DNA of 64,000 nt from Devosia yakushimensis (GCF_030159855.1 NZ_BSNG01000002.1:107935-171934); one strand, 5' to 3'; positions 43,035 through 51,556 are shown, counted from the first letter of the stretch. Made by a program: numbers and translations. Notes: generated by a model from the sequence alone, not told the origin.

Positions 43035-44546
43035 ATGCACACATTGCGCCTGGCGCTGATCGCTGGCGGGCTGTGGCTAGTGGCCTTTGCCGCCGCGCTG
43101 GGCCTATTGGCATGGCTGGGGTTTGGCCTCGCCTGGATGATTGGCAGTGCGATCCTTGCGGCATTGGCCTTTGCCGGCACGGTGCTGGCGGTGGCCATGG
43201 CGGCACAGCGCGAACAGGCCATGCTGGGGGCCATCGCCCTGGCGGCGGGCCTCACCCGGCAGGCTTCCGAGCCGCTGGCCATGACCGACATCGTCGAAAA
43301 GATGAACCGGCGGCTGGAGGCAGCCCATCACTTCAAATCCGCCATTGCGGCGCTGCATCAATGCGCCCTGGTTACCGATGATGCTGGGGAAATCCTCGCT
43401 GTCAGCGCCGGGCTCAGCGCCTTCGCGCCGGGCGCGATGGCGGGCGGCACGCTCGATGGCCTGTTCGGCCGCGGTTATCTCGACGCCGGTGGCGGGGCAC
43501 CGGAAGAAAGCATGGTGGTGCTGGGCACCAAACGGTTCGAGGTCATCCGCCGGCCACTCGCGGCCAAGCGCTTCCTGCTCGAGCTGATCCCGGCCGGCTG
43601 CTATCTCGAGGATGATGACCTCGATGCCTATGCCGGCGCCATGGCCGCCGGGCAGACCAGCTTCCGTTTCGAGGCCGATATGGCGGCGGGCAACCGGGCG
43701 CTGGCGGCGCTCAATCGCGGCATGGAAGCGGTGGATCAGGGCCTGCGGCAGCTCGATGCCGTCATGGCGGGCGATACCGGACCCATGGGCGTGGGGGCGC
43801 TGGGCCGGCAGGCGCGCGAATTGGCCGATTTCATCGCGGCAGTCGAGGCCCAATTGGCCGATGCCCTTGCGGCGCGCGAAATGCTCGAGGGCAAGCTGGG
43901 CGCGGTGGCGCGGCTGATCAGTGCCTTCGAGACCCGTGCCGCCGAACTGGCCGGCTTTGCCGCGGGCTCGGCTGGCGATACCGATATGGCGGGCGATGCG
44001 TTGCAGCGGGGCGGCGAACTGGTGCGGCGGGTTCGCGCCAGGGGCCGCGATGCCCAGGCCCTGGCGGGCGAGGCCGAACTGGCCGCCGCGCGCACCCATG
44101 CGGCAGTGGGCGATATCGACCAGGTGACCCGCGAGATCGACAAGCTCGTCGCGGCCATCGAGGACGTTTCCTTCCGCACCAATATGCTCGCGCTCAACGC
44201 GGCGGTCGAGGCGGCGCGGGCGGGCGAGAAGGGGGCAGGCTTTGCCGTGGTGGCCGATGAAGTGCGCATGCTGGCGCAATTGACCAACCGTTCGGCCAAG
44301 GACATTCGCGATGTGGTCAGCCGCGGGCGCGGCCAGGCCGAGACCGGCCTTGCCCATGCCCAGTCGCTGCAAAAAATCATTGCCGCGCTGGGCGGTCATT
44401 TACGCAATCTAAGCAATGAAACCGATACGATCACCACAACTCTGGATGACGGGGAAGCCGCGCTCAAGCAGCTCACCGGACGGATGGAGGCGTTCGACGC
44501 GGCGCGGGAGCAGCAAGCCCTGCCCAGCCAGCGGCTGATCGCATAA
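43035..44546 (+). CDS. Methyl-accepting chemotaxis protein, two TM with cytoplasmic PAS-like segment
   Basis: 503 aa. Two close N-terminal membrane helices (~5-25 and ~30-55) leave almost no periplasmic part. A PAS-like stretch (ALVTDDAGEILAVSAGLSAF) lies at ~110-190. The C-terminal signalling tip is SFRTNMLALNAAVEAARAGE with VVADEVRMLAQLTNRSAKDI. It differs from the other receptors here, whose tips read AFQTNLLALNASVEAA and VEVRRLAQSAA, and has no W-x-x-F tail. ATG 43035 lacks a good ribosome site; an in-frame TTG lies at 43017. Directly upstream of cheR and possibly co-transcribed. Confidence 0.85.
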   Translation: MHTLRLALIAGGLWLVAFAAALGLLAWLGFGLAWMIGSAILAALAFAGTVLAVAMAAQREQAMLGAIALAAGLTRQASEPLAMTDIVEKMNRRLEAAHHFKSAIAALHQCALVTDDAGEILAVSAGLSAFAPGAMAGGTLDGLFGRGYLDAGGGAPEESMVVLGTKRFEVIRRPLAAKRFLLELIPAGCYLEDDDLDAYAGAMAAGQTSFRFEADMAAGNRALAALNRGMEAVDQGLRQLDAVMAGDTGPMGVGALGRQARELADFIAAVEAQLADALAAREMLEGKLGAVARLISAFETRAAELAGFAAGSAGDTDMAGDALQRGGELVRRVRARGRDAQALAGEAELAAARTHAAVGDIDQVTREIDKLVAAIEDVSFRTNMLALNAAVEAARAGEKGAGFAVVADEVRMLAQLTNRSAKDIRDVVSRGRGQAETGLAHAQSLQKIIAALGGHLRNLSNETDTITTTLDDGEAALKQLTGRMEAFDAAREQQALPSQRLIA

Positions 44547-44548
44547 GA

Positions 44549-44569
44549 GGCCAACCAGAACGGGTGGCC
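44549..44569 (+). promoter_or_regulatory. AGAA-loop leader hairpin before cheR
   Basis: GGCCAACC-AGAAC-GGGTGGCC, eight positions with one A-G mismatch. It starts two bases after the MCP stop and ends 20 bases before the cheR ATG. Confidence 0.6.
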
Positions 44570-44589
44570 GGCAGGTGGGGAATGGCTTC

Positions 44590-45435
44590 ATGGATCAAGG
44601 GGAAATCTCCCTCAGCGAACGGGAGTTTTCGCGGATCAAGAGCCGCGTCTATCGCGTGGCGGGGATCGCGCTGAGCGATGCCAAGCGGACGCTGGTTATC
44701 TCCCGCCTGTCAAAGATCGTGCGCGGATTGGGCCTGCCCAGTTTCGACGCCTATGTCGATCACCTGGAACGCGGCGGCACGGCGCAGGATGGCCAGGATT
44801 TCGTCAATGCGCTCACCACCAACCTCACGCGCTTTTATCGCGAAGACCACCACTTCGATCACCTGCGCAACCATGTCGGCGCGCTGATCGCCCAGAAACC
44901 GCGCGGCATGCGGTTGCGCATCTGGTCGGCGGGCTGCTCGACGGGGCAGGAGCCCTATACGATCGGCATGGACCTCTTGGCCGCCTTCCCCGAACTCAGG
45001 CGCTGGGATTTCAGGATCCTGGCCACCGATATCGATACGGCTGTTATCGGCAAGGCGGCGCGGGGCATCTATCCCGAAAGCGAATTGAGCGGGCTGACGC
45101 CGGAGCGGCAGCGCCTGTTCGAGCGCGGCGCGGATGGGACGCTGCGTATCCCCGCGCAGGCGCGCGAGCTGATCGCCTTCAAGCCGCTCAACCTGATCGG
45201 GCCCTGGCCGATGAAGGGGCCGTTCGACGCCATTTTCTGCAGGAATGTGGCGATCTATTTCGACAAGCCCACCCAGGGCGAGATGTTCGGGCGCATGGGC
45301 AAGATGCTGGCGCCCGAAGCATTCCTCTATATCGGGCATTCGGAAAATCTGGGCACGGGCGGCGGCGATTTCCGCCTGGTGGGCAAGACCATCTACCAAT
45401 CGCGGCACGCCATGGGCAAACGGGAGGCGGCATGA
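44590..45435 (+). CDS. cheR: Chemotaxis protein methyltransferase CheR
   Basis: 281 aa. The SAM-binding motif is IWSAGCSTGQEPYTIGMDLL, the motif FDAIFCRNVAIYFDKPTQ follows, and an N-terminal helical domain precedes them. It methylates receptor glutamates. The beta-subdomain type that binds receptor pentapeptides is expected, as five nearby receptors end in W-x-x-F. ATG 44590 was preferred to GTG 44575. The stop overlaps cheB by four bases. Confidence 0.95.
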   Translation: MDQGEISLSEREFSRIKSRVYRVAGIALSDAKRTLVISRLSKIVRGLGLPSFDAYVDHLERGGTAQDGQDFVNALTTNLTRFYREDHHFDHLRNHVGALIAQKPRGMRLRIWSAGCSTGQEPYTIGMDLLAAFPELRRWDFRILATDIDTAVIGKAARGIYPESELSGLTPERQRLFERGADGTLRIPAQARELIAFKPLNLIGPWPMKGPFDAIFCRNVAIYFDKPTQGEMFGRMGKMLAPEAFLYIGHSENLGTGGGDFRLVGKTIYQSRHAMGKREAA

Positions 45436-46478
45436 GCATCAAGGTCCTGGTCGTCGACGATTCCGCGCTGATCCGCGAAGTGCTGACACGCATGCTGTCG
45501 CGGGACGGCGATATCGTGGTGGTGGGTACCGCCACCGATCCGATCGACGCGCGCGAGAAGATCAAGGCGCTCAATCCCGATGTGGTGACGCTCGATATCG
45601 AAATGCCCAATATGAACGGGCTCGATTTCCTCGACCGGCTGATGCGGTTGCGGCCGACCCCGGTGGTGATGGTATCGACGCTGACCAAGAAGGGCGCCAG
45701 CGAAACGCTGCTGGCGCTCGAATTGGGGGCGGTGGATTTCGTCGCCAAGCCAAGCGCCGAATTCGAGGGTGGGATCGAGGCTTTCGGCGCTGGCTTACGC
45801 GACAAGATCCGCGCCGCCGCGCGCTCGGATGTGCGCGGGCGGGCGAGCCGGGTCGAAGCACCCAAGGTCGCGATCAAGACGGCGGCGGCCCCGGCCGGCG
45901 CGATCATCGCCATCGGAGCCTCCACCGGCGGGGTCGAGGCGATCAGGGCGGTGCTGACCGAGCTGCCCGCCGATTGCCCGCCCATCGTCATCGCCCAGCA
46001 TATGCCGGCGGGCTTTACCGCCCGCTTTGCCGCGCGGCTCGATGAACTCTGCGCCATCAAGGTGGTCGAGGCCGAGGATCGCATGCCTTTGCTGACCGGC
46101 CAGGCCTATATCGCCAAGGGTGGCCGGCATTTGCGGGTGGAGCGGTCCTCGGGCCAGCTCAAATGCCGGCTCAGCGATGATGAGCTCGAAAGCGGGCATC
46201 GGCCCAGTGTCGATGTGCTGTTCGAATCGGTGGCGCGCGCCGTCGGCCCGCTCGCCGTCGGCGCCATCCTCACCGGCATGGGCCGGGATGGGGCAAGGGG
46301 GCTCAAGCTGATGCGCGATGCCGGTGCCTATACTCTGGGGCAGAACCAGGCCTCGGCCCTGGTCTATGGCATGCCGCGGGTTGCCTTCGAAGAGGGCGCC
46401 GTGGTGGAACAGGCCCCGATCGAGGCCATTGCGAGCCGCCTGGCCCATGCACTGGTTAAGCTCAAGGCAGCGGCATAG
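45432..46478 (+). CDS. cheB: Chemotaxis response regulator methylesterase CheB
   Basis: 348 aa. Receiver domain with Asp55 (VVTLDIEMPNMNGLDFL) and Lys in VAKPSAE; linker ~110-155; methylesterase domain with Ser164 in IGASTGGVEAIRAVL, His190 in AQHMPAGFTARFA and the third catalytic residue expected in GMGRDGARGLKLM. It removes receptor methyl groups and can deamidate. Coupled to cheR by ATGA. Confidence 0.97.
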   Translation: MSIKVLVVDDSALIREVLTRMLSRDGDIVVVGTATDPIDAREKIKALNPDVVTLDIEMPNMNGLDFLDRLMRLRPTPVVMVSTLTKKGASETLLALELGAVDFVAKPSAEFEGGIEAFGAGLRDKIRAAARSDVRGRASRVEAPKVAIKTAAAPAGAIIAIGASTGGVEAIRAVLTELPADCPPIVIAQHMPAGFTARFAARLDELCAIKVVEAEDRMPLLTGQAYIAKGGRHLRVERSSGQLKCRLSDDELESGHRPSVDVLFESVARAVGPLAVGAILTGMGRDGARGLKLMRDAGAYTLGQNQASALVYGMPRVAFEEGAVVEQAPIEAIASRLAHALVKLKAAA

Positions 46479-46561
46479 GGACAAAGCGCAGCAGGCGGTT
46501 GAGGGATTTGTAACGCTTCGTCCCTAAGTGTTTTTCATTGACTTCGGGAGTGGCCCCGAAA

Positions 46562-46571
46562 ACCAGAAGGT
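46562..46571 (+). promoter_or_regulatory. AGAA-loop leader motif before cheY2
   Basis: ACC-AGAA-GGT is the weakest of the series with only three pairs, 10 bases before the ATG. Directly upstream lies a second hairpin, TTCGGG-AGTGGC-CCGAA (~46543-46560). Confidence 0.4.
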
Positions 46572-46581
46572 GACCAAAACC

Positions 46582-46971
46582 ATGCCGAAAGCCAGCGCTG
46601 TCAGTGTTCTCGTCGTTGATGACCAGCAGTCCATGCGCGGTATCTGCAAATACATCCTGACCCAGCTCGGCTTTAAGGACATTATCGAGGCCAAAAGTGG
46701 CCGCGATGCCCTGGGCAAGCTTGAAAAGGGCAATGTCGACCTGATCATTTCCGATTGGAACATGGAAGATATCGACGGGCTGACCCTGCTCAAGGTGATC
46801 CGCAAGCATCCGCGCACCCAGGCCATGCCCTTCATCATGGCCACTGGCCGCTCGGACAAGGAGCAGGTCAAGGAAGCCATTTCCTTCGGCGTCAACAATT
46901 ACATCATCAAGCCGTTCGATGCTTCGACCATGAAGAAGCGCATCGAGGCCGTGATCGGCGCGCTGAGCTGA
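46582..46971 (+). CDS. cheY2: CheY-type response regulator 2
   Basis: 129 aa receiver domain. Asp58 in LIISDWNMEDIDGL, DDQ at the acidic site, Thr in IMATGRSDKEQ and Lys in YIIKPFDASTMKK. The DWNM loop is typical of motor-binding CheY proteins, making this the probable switch regulator. It lies 103 bases after cheB and is followed by a terminator. ATG 46582 was chosen over GTG 46570. Confidence 0.92.
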   Translation: MPKASAVSVLVVDDQQSMRGICKYILTQLGFKDIIEAKSGRDALGKLEKGNVDLIISDWNMEDIDGLTLLKVIRKHPRTQAMPFIMATGRSDKEQVKEAISFGVNNYIIKPFDASTMKKRIEAVIGALS

Positions 46972-47001
46972 CAATGCCTGGACCCAGCTAGGATCAACAC
47001 G

Positions 47002-47029
47002 GGGCGCCTTATTGGCGCCCTTTGTTTTT
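47002..47029 (+). terminator. Rho-independent terminator after cheY2
   Basis: GGGCGCC-TTATT-GGCGCCC followed by TTTGTTTTT. It separates the che block from the tandem receptor genes. Confidence 0.9.
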
Positions 47030-47108
47030 GGGCGCTCGCAAACTACCATACTAGTGCAACCCTACGTTAATGTCCCAAGTCTAGGATCGCGGCAACTTGG
47101 GAGGGGGA

Positions 47109-47124
47109 GCGTCCAGAAGGGCGC
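47109..47124 (+). promoter_or_regulatory. AGAA-loop leader hairpin before receptor 1
   Basis: GCGTCC-AGAA-GGGCGC, six pairs including one T-G, ending nine bases before the preferred GTG start. Confidence 0.6.
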
Positions 47125-47133
47125 TTGTGCATC

Positions 47134-49191
47134 GTGACCTTATTTTCCGGACTGAAGAATATCAGGCTGACGACGGCGATCGCCGCCCTGGTGCTGACCA
47201 GCATTGCCGTAACCGTCATCGCCTATACCGCCACGGTCTATATCGACCTGCGCGGACAGGCGACGCGACAGAGCATCGCCAAGCAGGAATCGGACCTGCA
47301 GGTGGCGGCGACGGTTTATGAGAAGCGCCTGCCGGGCTCGGTCGTGACCTGGGCCGAGACGGGCGGCATTGCTACCTTCCAGACCTATTCCATTCCCTTC
47401 TTCTACGATACGGCGGCGGTTGATGCGCTGACCCGGGTGACCGGCGACGCATCGGCCATTTTCGCCTTCGATGCCGCGAGCGGCGTCTTCACCGCCAAGA
47501 CCAGCAGTTTCGTGTTGCCCGATGGCACACGCGCCAAGGATTTCGCGCTCGATGCAGCGTCGCCCGAAGCGGTGGCGCTGGCGGCGAGCCTGCCCTATGC
47601 AGGCGTGACCACCATGCAGGGGCAGCGGCTCAATGCTGAATTCCAGCCCATTACCAATCTGAGCGGCGAATTGCTCGGAGCCTTCTTTGTGGGCGGCGAT
47701 GCCGGGGCCGCCGAAGTCATCGCCCGCGCCTCCGCGCTCAATATGGTGATCATCGGGGCCGTGCTGCTGGCGGTGCTGGGCAGCGTTGCCCTGCTGCTGT
47801 CGCGCTGGCTGACCAAGCCCATTCCCCGCCTCGCCGGGGCCATGGGCGAGATTGCCGAGGGCAAGTTCGATACCGATGTGCCCTTCACGGATCGCGGCAA
47901 CGAGATTGGGGCGATGGCCAAGGCCGTTGAAGTGTTCCGGGAAAACGGGCTCAGAGTGAGTCAGATGACGGAAGCGGAAGCGGCGCGGATCATTGCCGAT
48001 CAGGAGAACCGCCAGCAGATGATGGCGGAACTGCAATCGGCCTTCGGCGTAGTGGTGGATGCGGCAGTGGCCGGGGACTTTACCCGCAAGGTCACGGCAG
48101 AATTCCCCGATCCTGAACTCAATAGCCTGGCCACCGGCGTCAACAACCTGGTCTCGACCTTCAATCGCGGTGTCTCGGAACTGGGCGAGGTGCTGGGCGC
48201 TATGGCCGATACCGATCTCACCCGCCGCATGGAGGGGGATTACGAGGGGGCTTTTGCGACCATCAAATCCGACATCAATGCGGTGGCCGGCAAGCTGACC
48301 GAAGTGGTTGGGCAATTGCGACAGACCTCTGGTGCGCTCAAGACGGCGACAGGGGAAATTCTCTCCGGCGCGAACGATCTCTCGGAGCGCACGACCAAGC
48401 AGGCGGCCACTATCGAAGAGACTTCGGCGGCCATGGAGCAGCTGGCGTCCACGGTCTTGCAAAACGCACAACGGGCCAAGGATGCGAGCGCCAATGCGGC
48501 CGAAGTTACCCGCACCGCCGAAGAAGGCGGCAAGGTGATGGATGCGGCCAACCTAGCCATGGAGCGGATCACCGATTCCTCGGCCAAGATTTCCAATATT
48601 ATCGGGCTGATCGACGACATCGCCTTCCAGACCAATCTTTTGGCCTTGAACGCTTCGGTGGAAGCAGCGCGGGCTGGCGATGCCGGCAAGGGCTTTGCCG
48701 TGGTCGCCGTCGAAGTGCGCCGCTTGGCGCAATCGGCGGCCTCGGCATCTTCAGACGTGAAAACGCTGATCGAGCAGAGTGCCGGTGAGGTCCGCAGCGG
48801 CAGCAAGCTCGTCAATGATGCATCGAGCAAGCTCAAGGCCATGCTCGACGCAGTGCGGGGCAATAATGACCTGCTGGATTCCATCGCCAGGGATAGCCGG
48901 GAACAGGCCTCGGCGATCGAGGAGGTCAATACGGCCGTCCGCACCATGGACGAGATGACCCAGCACAATGCGGCTTTGGTGGAAGAAACCAATGCCGCCA
49001 TCGAACAGACCGAGGGCCAAGCGATCGAACTGGACCGGATCGTCGATGTGTTCCGCATCGAGGGCAATGACGAAGCCGCCTGGCAGCGGGACGAGGATGT
49101 GCGGGGGCTGCAGAACCGGCTCAAGAGCGCGACAGGCACTCTCGCCACGCGCGGCAACACTGCGCTCGCCCGTGATTGGGAGGCCTTCTAG
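47134..49191 (+). CDS. Methyl-accepting chemotaxis protein, Cache-type (receptor 1)
   Basis: 685 aa. TM1 at ~10-30 (LTTAIAALVLTSIAVTVIAY), a periplasmic Cache-type region (~35-200; TGDASAIFAFDAASGVFTAK), TM2 ~205-230, then HAMP-like segments including AGDFTRKVTAEFPDPELNSL, and the signalling domain with IAFQTNLLALNASVEAARAG. It ends RDWEAF, a CheR/CheB-tether pentapeptide. GTG 47134 (MTLFSGLKNIRL) aligns with the starts of receptors 2 and 3; a TTG at 47125 would begin at the hairpin. From codon 277 on it is nearly identical to receptor 2. Confidence 0.92.
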   Translation: MTLFSGLKNIRLTTAIAALVLTSIAVTVIAYTATVYIDLRGQATRQSIAKQESDLQVAATVYEKRLPGSVVTWAETGGIATFQTYSIPFFYDTAAVDALTRVTGDASAIFAFDAASGVFTAKTSSFVLPDGTRAKDFALDAASPEAVALAASLPYAGVTTMQGQRLNAEFQPITNLSGELLGAFFVGGDAGAAEVIARASALNMVIIGAVLLAVLGSVALLLSRWLTKPIPRLAGAMGEIAEGKFDTDVPFTDRGNEIGAMAKAVEVFRENGLRVSQMTEAEAARIIADQENRQQMMAELQSAFGVVVDAAVAGDFTRKVTAEFPDPELNSLATGVNNLVSTFNRGVSELGEVLGAMADTDLTRRMEGDYEGAFATIKSDINAVAGKLTEVVGQLRQTSGALKTATGEILSGANDLSERTTKQAATIEETSAAMEQLASTVLQNAQRAKDASANAAEVTRTAEEGGKVMDAANLAMERITDSSAKISNIIGLIDDIAFQTNLLALNASVEAARAGDAGKGFAVVAVEVRRLAQSAASASSDVKTLIEQSAGEVRSGSKLVNDASSKLKAMLDAVRGNNDLLDSIARDSREQASAIEEVNTAVRTMDEMTQHNAALVEETNAAIEQTEGQAIELDRIVDVFRIEGNDEAAWQRDEDVRGLQNRLKSATGTLATRGNTALARDWEAF
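47962..49191 (+). repeat. 1,230-bp block duplicated in receptor 2
   Basis: From the codon for Q in SQMTEAEAARI to the stop, this block is co-linear without gaps with 50207-51436 (offset 2,245). Long stretches are identical at base level, including most third positions, while the upstream sensor parts differ. This indicates a recent duplication or continuing gene conversion. Confidence 0.9.
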
Positions 49192-49217
49192 AATCGATCG
49201 ACGCAGAACCGCGGCCC

Positions 49218-49247
49218 AGCTCCCTTCCCTCGGGGGAGGGAGCTTTC
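49218..49247 (+). terminator. Terminator after receptor 1
   Basis: A stem of about 12 bp (AGCTCCCT...AGGGAGCT at 49218-49225 and 49237-49244) with a 3-base loop, followed by a short T-run. It indicates separate transcription of receptors 1 and 2. Confidence 0.65.
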
Positions 49248-49318
49248 CACATGCCGATCACTTCACACCCCGCCGGTAAGAGGTCGCTAATCGATCTCAC
49301 GTAAATATACGCATCGAG

Positions 49319-49334
49319 CGCGCCAGAAGGCGCG
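49319..49334 (+). promoter_or_regulatory. AGAA-loop leader hairpin before receptor 2
   Basis: CGCGCC-AGAA-GGCGCG, six perfect pairs, 20 bases before the ATG, with a GGGGGG ribosome site between. Confidence 0.65.
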
Positions 49335-49354
49335 TGATTTGGGGGGTAGTCGGC

Positions 49355-51436
49355 ATGAATAGCCGCATCGGCCGGTTCTTCGGCAATGTAAAAATGACCA
49401 CGGCCATTGCGGCACTGGTTCTGGTTTCGATCATCGGATCGGTTGGCGCTGTCACCGCGGCCATTTATTTCAATACCAATGCGACCCTGGCGCGCCAGAG
49501 CGAGGAAAACCAGCAGACCCATATGGGTGCCGCTGCGACCATCCTTGAGCGGCGGCTGGCCGGTTCGGTGCTGACCTGGGCCGATGATGGCGGAATCGGC
49601 AATTTCCAGAGCTGGGCCGTGCCGCCGTTCTACGATACCGAAATCATCGATTCGGTGGTGCGCGTCATCAAGCAGGATGCCAGCATCTATGTGCTCGATA
49701 ATGCCAGCCAGAATCTGATCAGCAAGACGACGAGCCTGACCCTGGCCGATGGCACGCGCGCGGTTGATATGGTGCTGGGCCCCGATAGCCCTGCCTATGC
49801 CACGGTCATGGCGGGCGAGCGCTTCTTCGGCACGGTGCCGGTCAATGGCGTCGACTATTACGCGACCATCCAGCCGATCAAGAAGATGAGCGCGGCCGAC
49901 AAACTCAATGGCCCGGTCATGGGCGCGATTTTCGTCGGCACGCCGCTGGCTCAGGTTACCGCCGAGGTCAATTCGGCGCTGCAGCTCATCGCCATGGTGG
50001 GCGGTGCGGCGATTATCGGCTTCGGTCTCTTGGGCCTCCTGGCCTCGCGCCTGCTGACCCGGCCGCTGCCGGTTCTGGTCGGCGCCGCCGCCCGGATCGC
50101 CGATGGCGAATATGATACCGACGTGCCTTTCACCACCCGCGGCAATGAAATTGGCGCCATGGCCAAGGCGGTCGACGTGTTCCGCGCCAATGGTCTGCGC
50201 ATCAGCCAGATGACGGAAGCGGAAGCGGCGCGGATCATCGCCGATCAGGAGAACCGCCAGCAGATGATGGCGGAGCTGCAATCGGCCTTCGGCGTGGTGG
50301 TGGATGCGGCAGTGGCCGGGGACTTTACCCGCAAGGTCACGGCAGAATTCCCCGATCCTGAACTCAATAGCCTGGCCACCGGCGTCAACAACCTGGTCTC
50401 GACCTTCAATCGCGGTGTCTCGGAACTGGGCGAGGTGCTGGGCGCTATGGCCGATACCGATCTCACCCGCCGCATGGAGGGGGATTACGAGGGGGCTTTT
50501 GCGACCATCAAATCCGACATCAATGCGGTGGCCGGCAAGCTGACCGAAGTGGTTGGGCAGCTGCGGCAAACCTCTGGTGCGCTCAAGACGGCGACAGGGG
50601 AAATTCTCTCCGGCGCGAACGATCTCTCCGAACGCACGACCAAGCAGGCGGCCACTATCGAAGAAACTTCGGCGGCCATGGAGCAGTTGGCGTCCACGGT
50701 CTTGCAGAATGCGCAACGGGCCAGGGATGCGAGCGCCAATGCGGCTGAAGTTACCCGCACCGCCGAAGAGGGTGGCAAGGTGATGGATGCGGCCAACCTG
50801 GCCATGGAACGGATCACCGATTCCTCGGCCAAGATCTCCAACATTATCGGGCTGATCGACGATATCGCCTTCCAGACCAATTTGCTGGCCTTGAACGCTT
50901 CGGTGGAAGCGGCGCGGGCTGGCGATGCCGGCAAGGGCTTTGCCGTGGTTGCCGTCGAAGTGCGGCGGCTGGCGCAATCGGCGGCCTCGGCATCTTCAGA
51001 CGTGAAAACGCTGATCGAGCAGAGTGCCGGTGAAGTCCGCAGCGGCAGCAAGCTGGTCAATGATGCATCGAGCAAGCTCAAGGCCATGCTCGACGCGGTG
51101 CGGGGCAACAACGATCTGCTGGATTCCATCGCCAGGGATAGCCGGGAACAGGCTTCGGCGATCGAGGAGGTCAATACGGCGGTCCGCACCATGGACGAGA
51201 TGACCCAGCACAATGCGGCTTTGGTGGAAGAAACCAATGCCGCCATCGAACAGACCGAGGGCCAAGCGATCGAACTGGACCGGATCGTCGATGTGTTCCG
51301 CATCGAGGGCAATGACGAAGCCGCCTGGCAGCGGGACGAGGATGTGCGGGGGCTGCAGAACCGGCTCAAGAGCGCGGCAAGCACTCTCGCCACGCGTGGC
51401 AACACTGCGCTCGCTCGTGACTGGGAGGCCTTCTGA
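49355..51436 (+). CDS. Methyl-accepting chemotaxis protein, Cache-type (receptor 2)
   Basis: 693 aa. The start MNSRIGRFFGNVKMTTAIAA leads into TM1. The periplasmic part (LTWADDGGIGNFQSWAVPPF; YVLDNASQNLISKTTSLTLA) shares the Cache plan of receptor 1 but diverges in sequence, so it should bind another ligand. TM2 is at ~205-230, followed by HAMP segments and a C-terminal half almost the same as that of receptor 1, ending RDWEAF. The upstream leader shares CGCTAATCGAT and the AGAA hairpin with receptor 3. Confidence 0.93.
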   Translation: MNSRIGRFFGNVKMTTAIAALVLVSIIGSVGAVTAAIYFNTNATLARQSEENQQTHMGAAATILERRLAGSVLTWADDGGIGNFQSWAVPPFYDTEIIDSVVRVIKQDASIYVLDNASQNLISKTTSLTLADGTRAVDMVLGPDSPAYATVMAGERFFGTVPVNGVDYYATIQPIKKMSAADKLNGPVMGAIFVGTPLAQVTAEVNSALQLIAMVGGAAIIGFGLLGLLASRLLTRPLPVLVGAAARIADGEYDTDVPFTTRGNEIGAMAKAVDVFRANGLRISQMTEAEAARIIADQENRQQMMAELQSAFGVVVDAAVAGDFTRKVTAEFPDPELNSLATGVNNLVSTFNRGVSELGEVLGAMADTDLTRRMEGDYEGAFATIKSDINAVAGKLTEVVGQLRQTSGALKTATGEILSGANDLSERTTKQAATIEETSAAMEQLASTVLQNAQRARDASANAAEVTRTAEEGGKVMDAANLAMERITDSSAKISNIIGLIDDIAFQTNLLALNASVEAARAGDAGKGFAVVAVEVRRLAQSAASASSDVKTLIEQSAGEVRSGSKLVNDASSKLKAMLDAVRGNNDLLDSIARDSREQASAIEEVNTAVRTMDEMTQHNAALVEETNAAIEQTEGQAIELDRIVDVFRIEGNDEAAWQRDEDVRGLQNRLKSAASTLATRGNTALARDWEAF
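50207..51436 (+). repeat. Second copy of the 1,230-bp receptor block
   Basis: Matches 47962-49191 without gaps. At the protein level only a few residues differ, such as K/R in NAQR(K/R)A and T/A near the end (KSATGT versus KSAAST). Confidence 0.9.
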
Positions 51437-51456
51437 CAGAGGCTGATTTCTGGGCT

Positions 51457-51479
51457 CCGGTCCGTGGAGGACGGACCGG
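51457..51479 (+). terminator. Hairpin after receptor 2
   Basis: CCGGTCCG and CGGACCGG form a perfect 8-bp stem with a 7-base loop, 21 bases after the stop. There is no U-tract, so termination strength is uncertain. Confidence 0.45.
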
Positions 51480-51526
51480 GCCCGGTAAGCGGGCGCTAAT
51501 CGATATCGGGTATGTGTACTGAACTG

Positions 51527-51540
51527 GCGCCAGAAGGCGC
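51527..51540 (+). promoter_or_regulatory. AGAA-loop leader hairpin before receptor 3
   Basis: GCGCC-AGAA-GGCGC, five perfect pairs, 16 bases before the ATG; a GGGATGGGGG ribosome site follows. Confidence 0.65.
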
Positions 51541-51556
51541 GGGATGGGGGTCGTTC

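Noticed and set aside
49121..50977. 618-codon minus-strand frame spanning the receptor 1/2 junction
   Set aside because: It reuses the antisense of the duplicated receptor block, and similar frames recur opposite every receptor copy.
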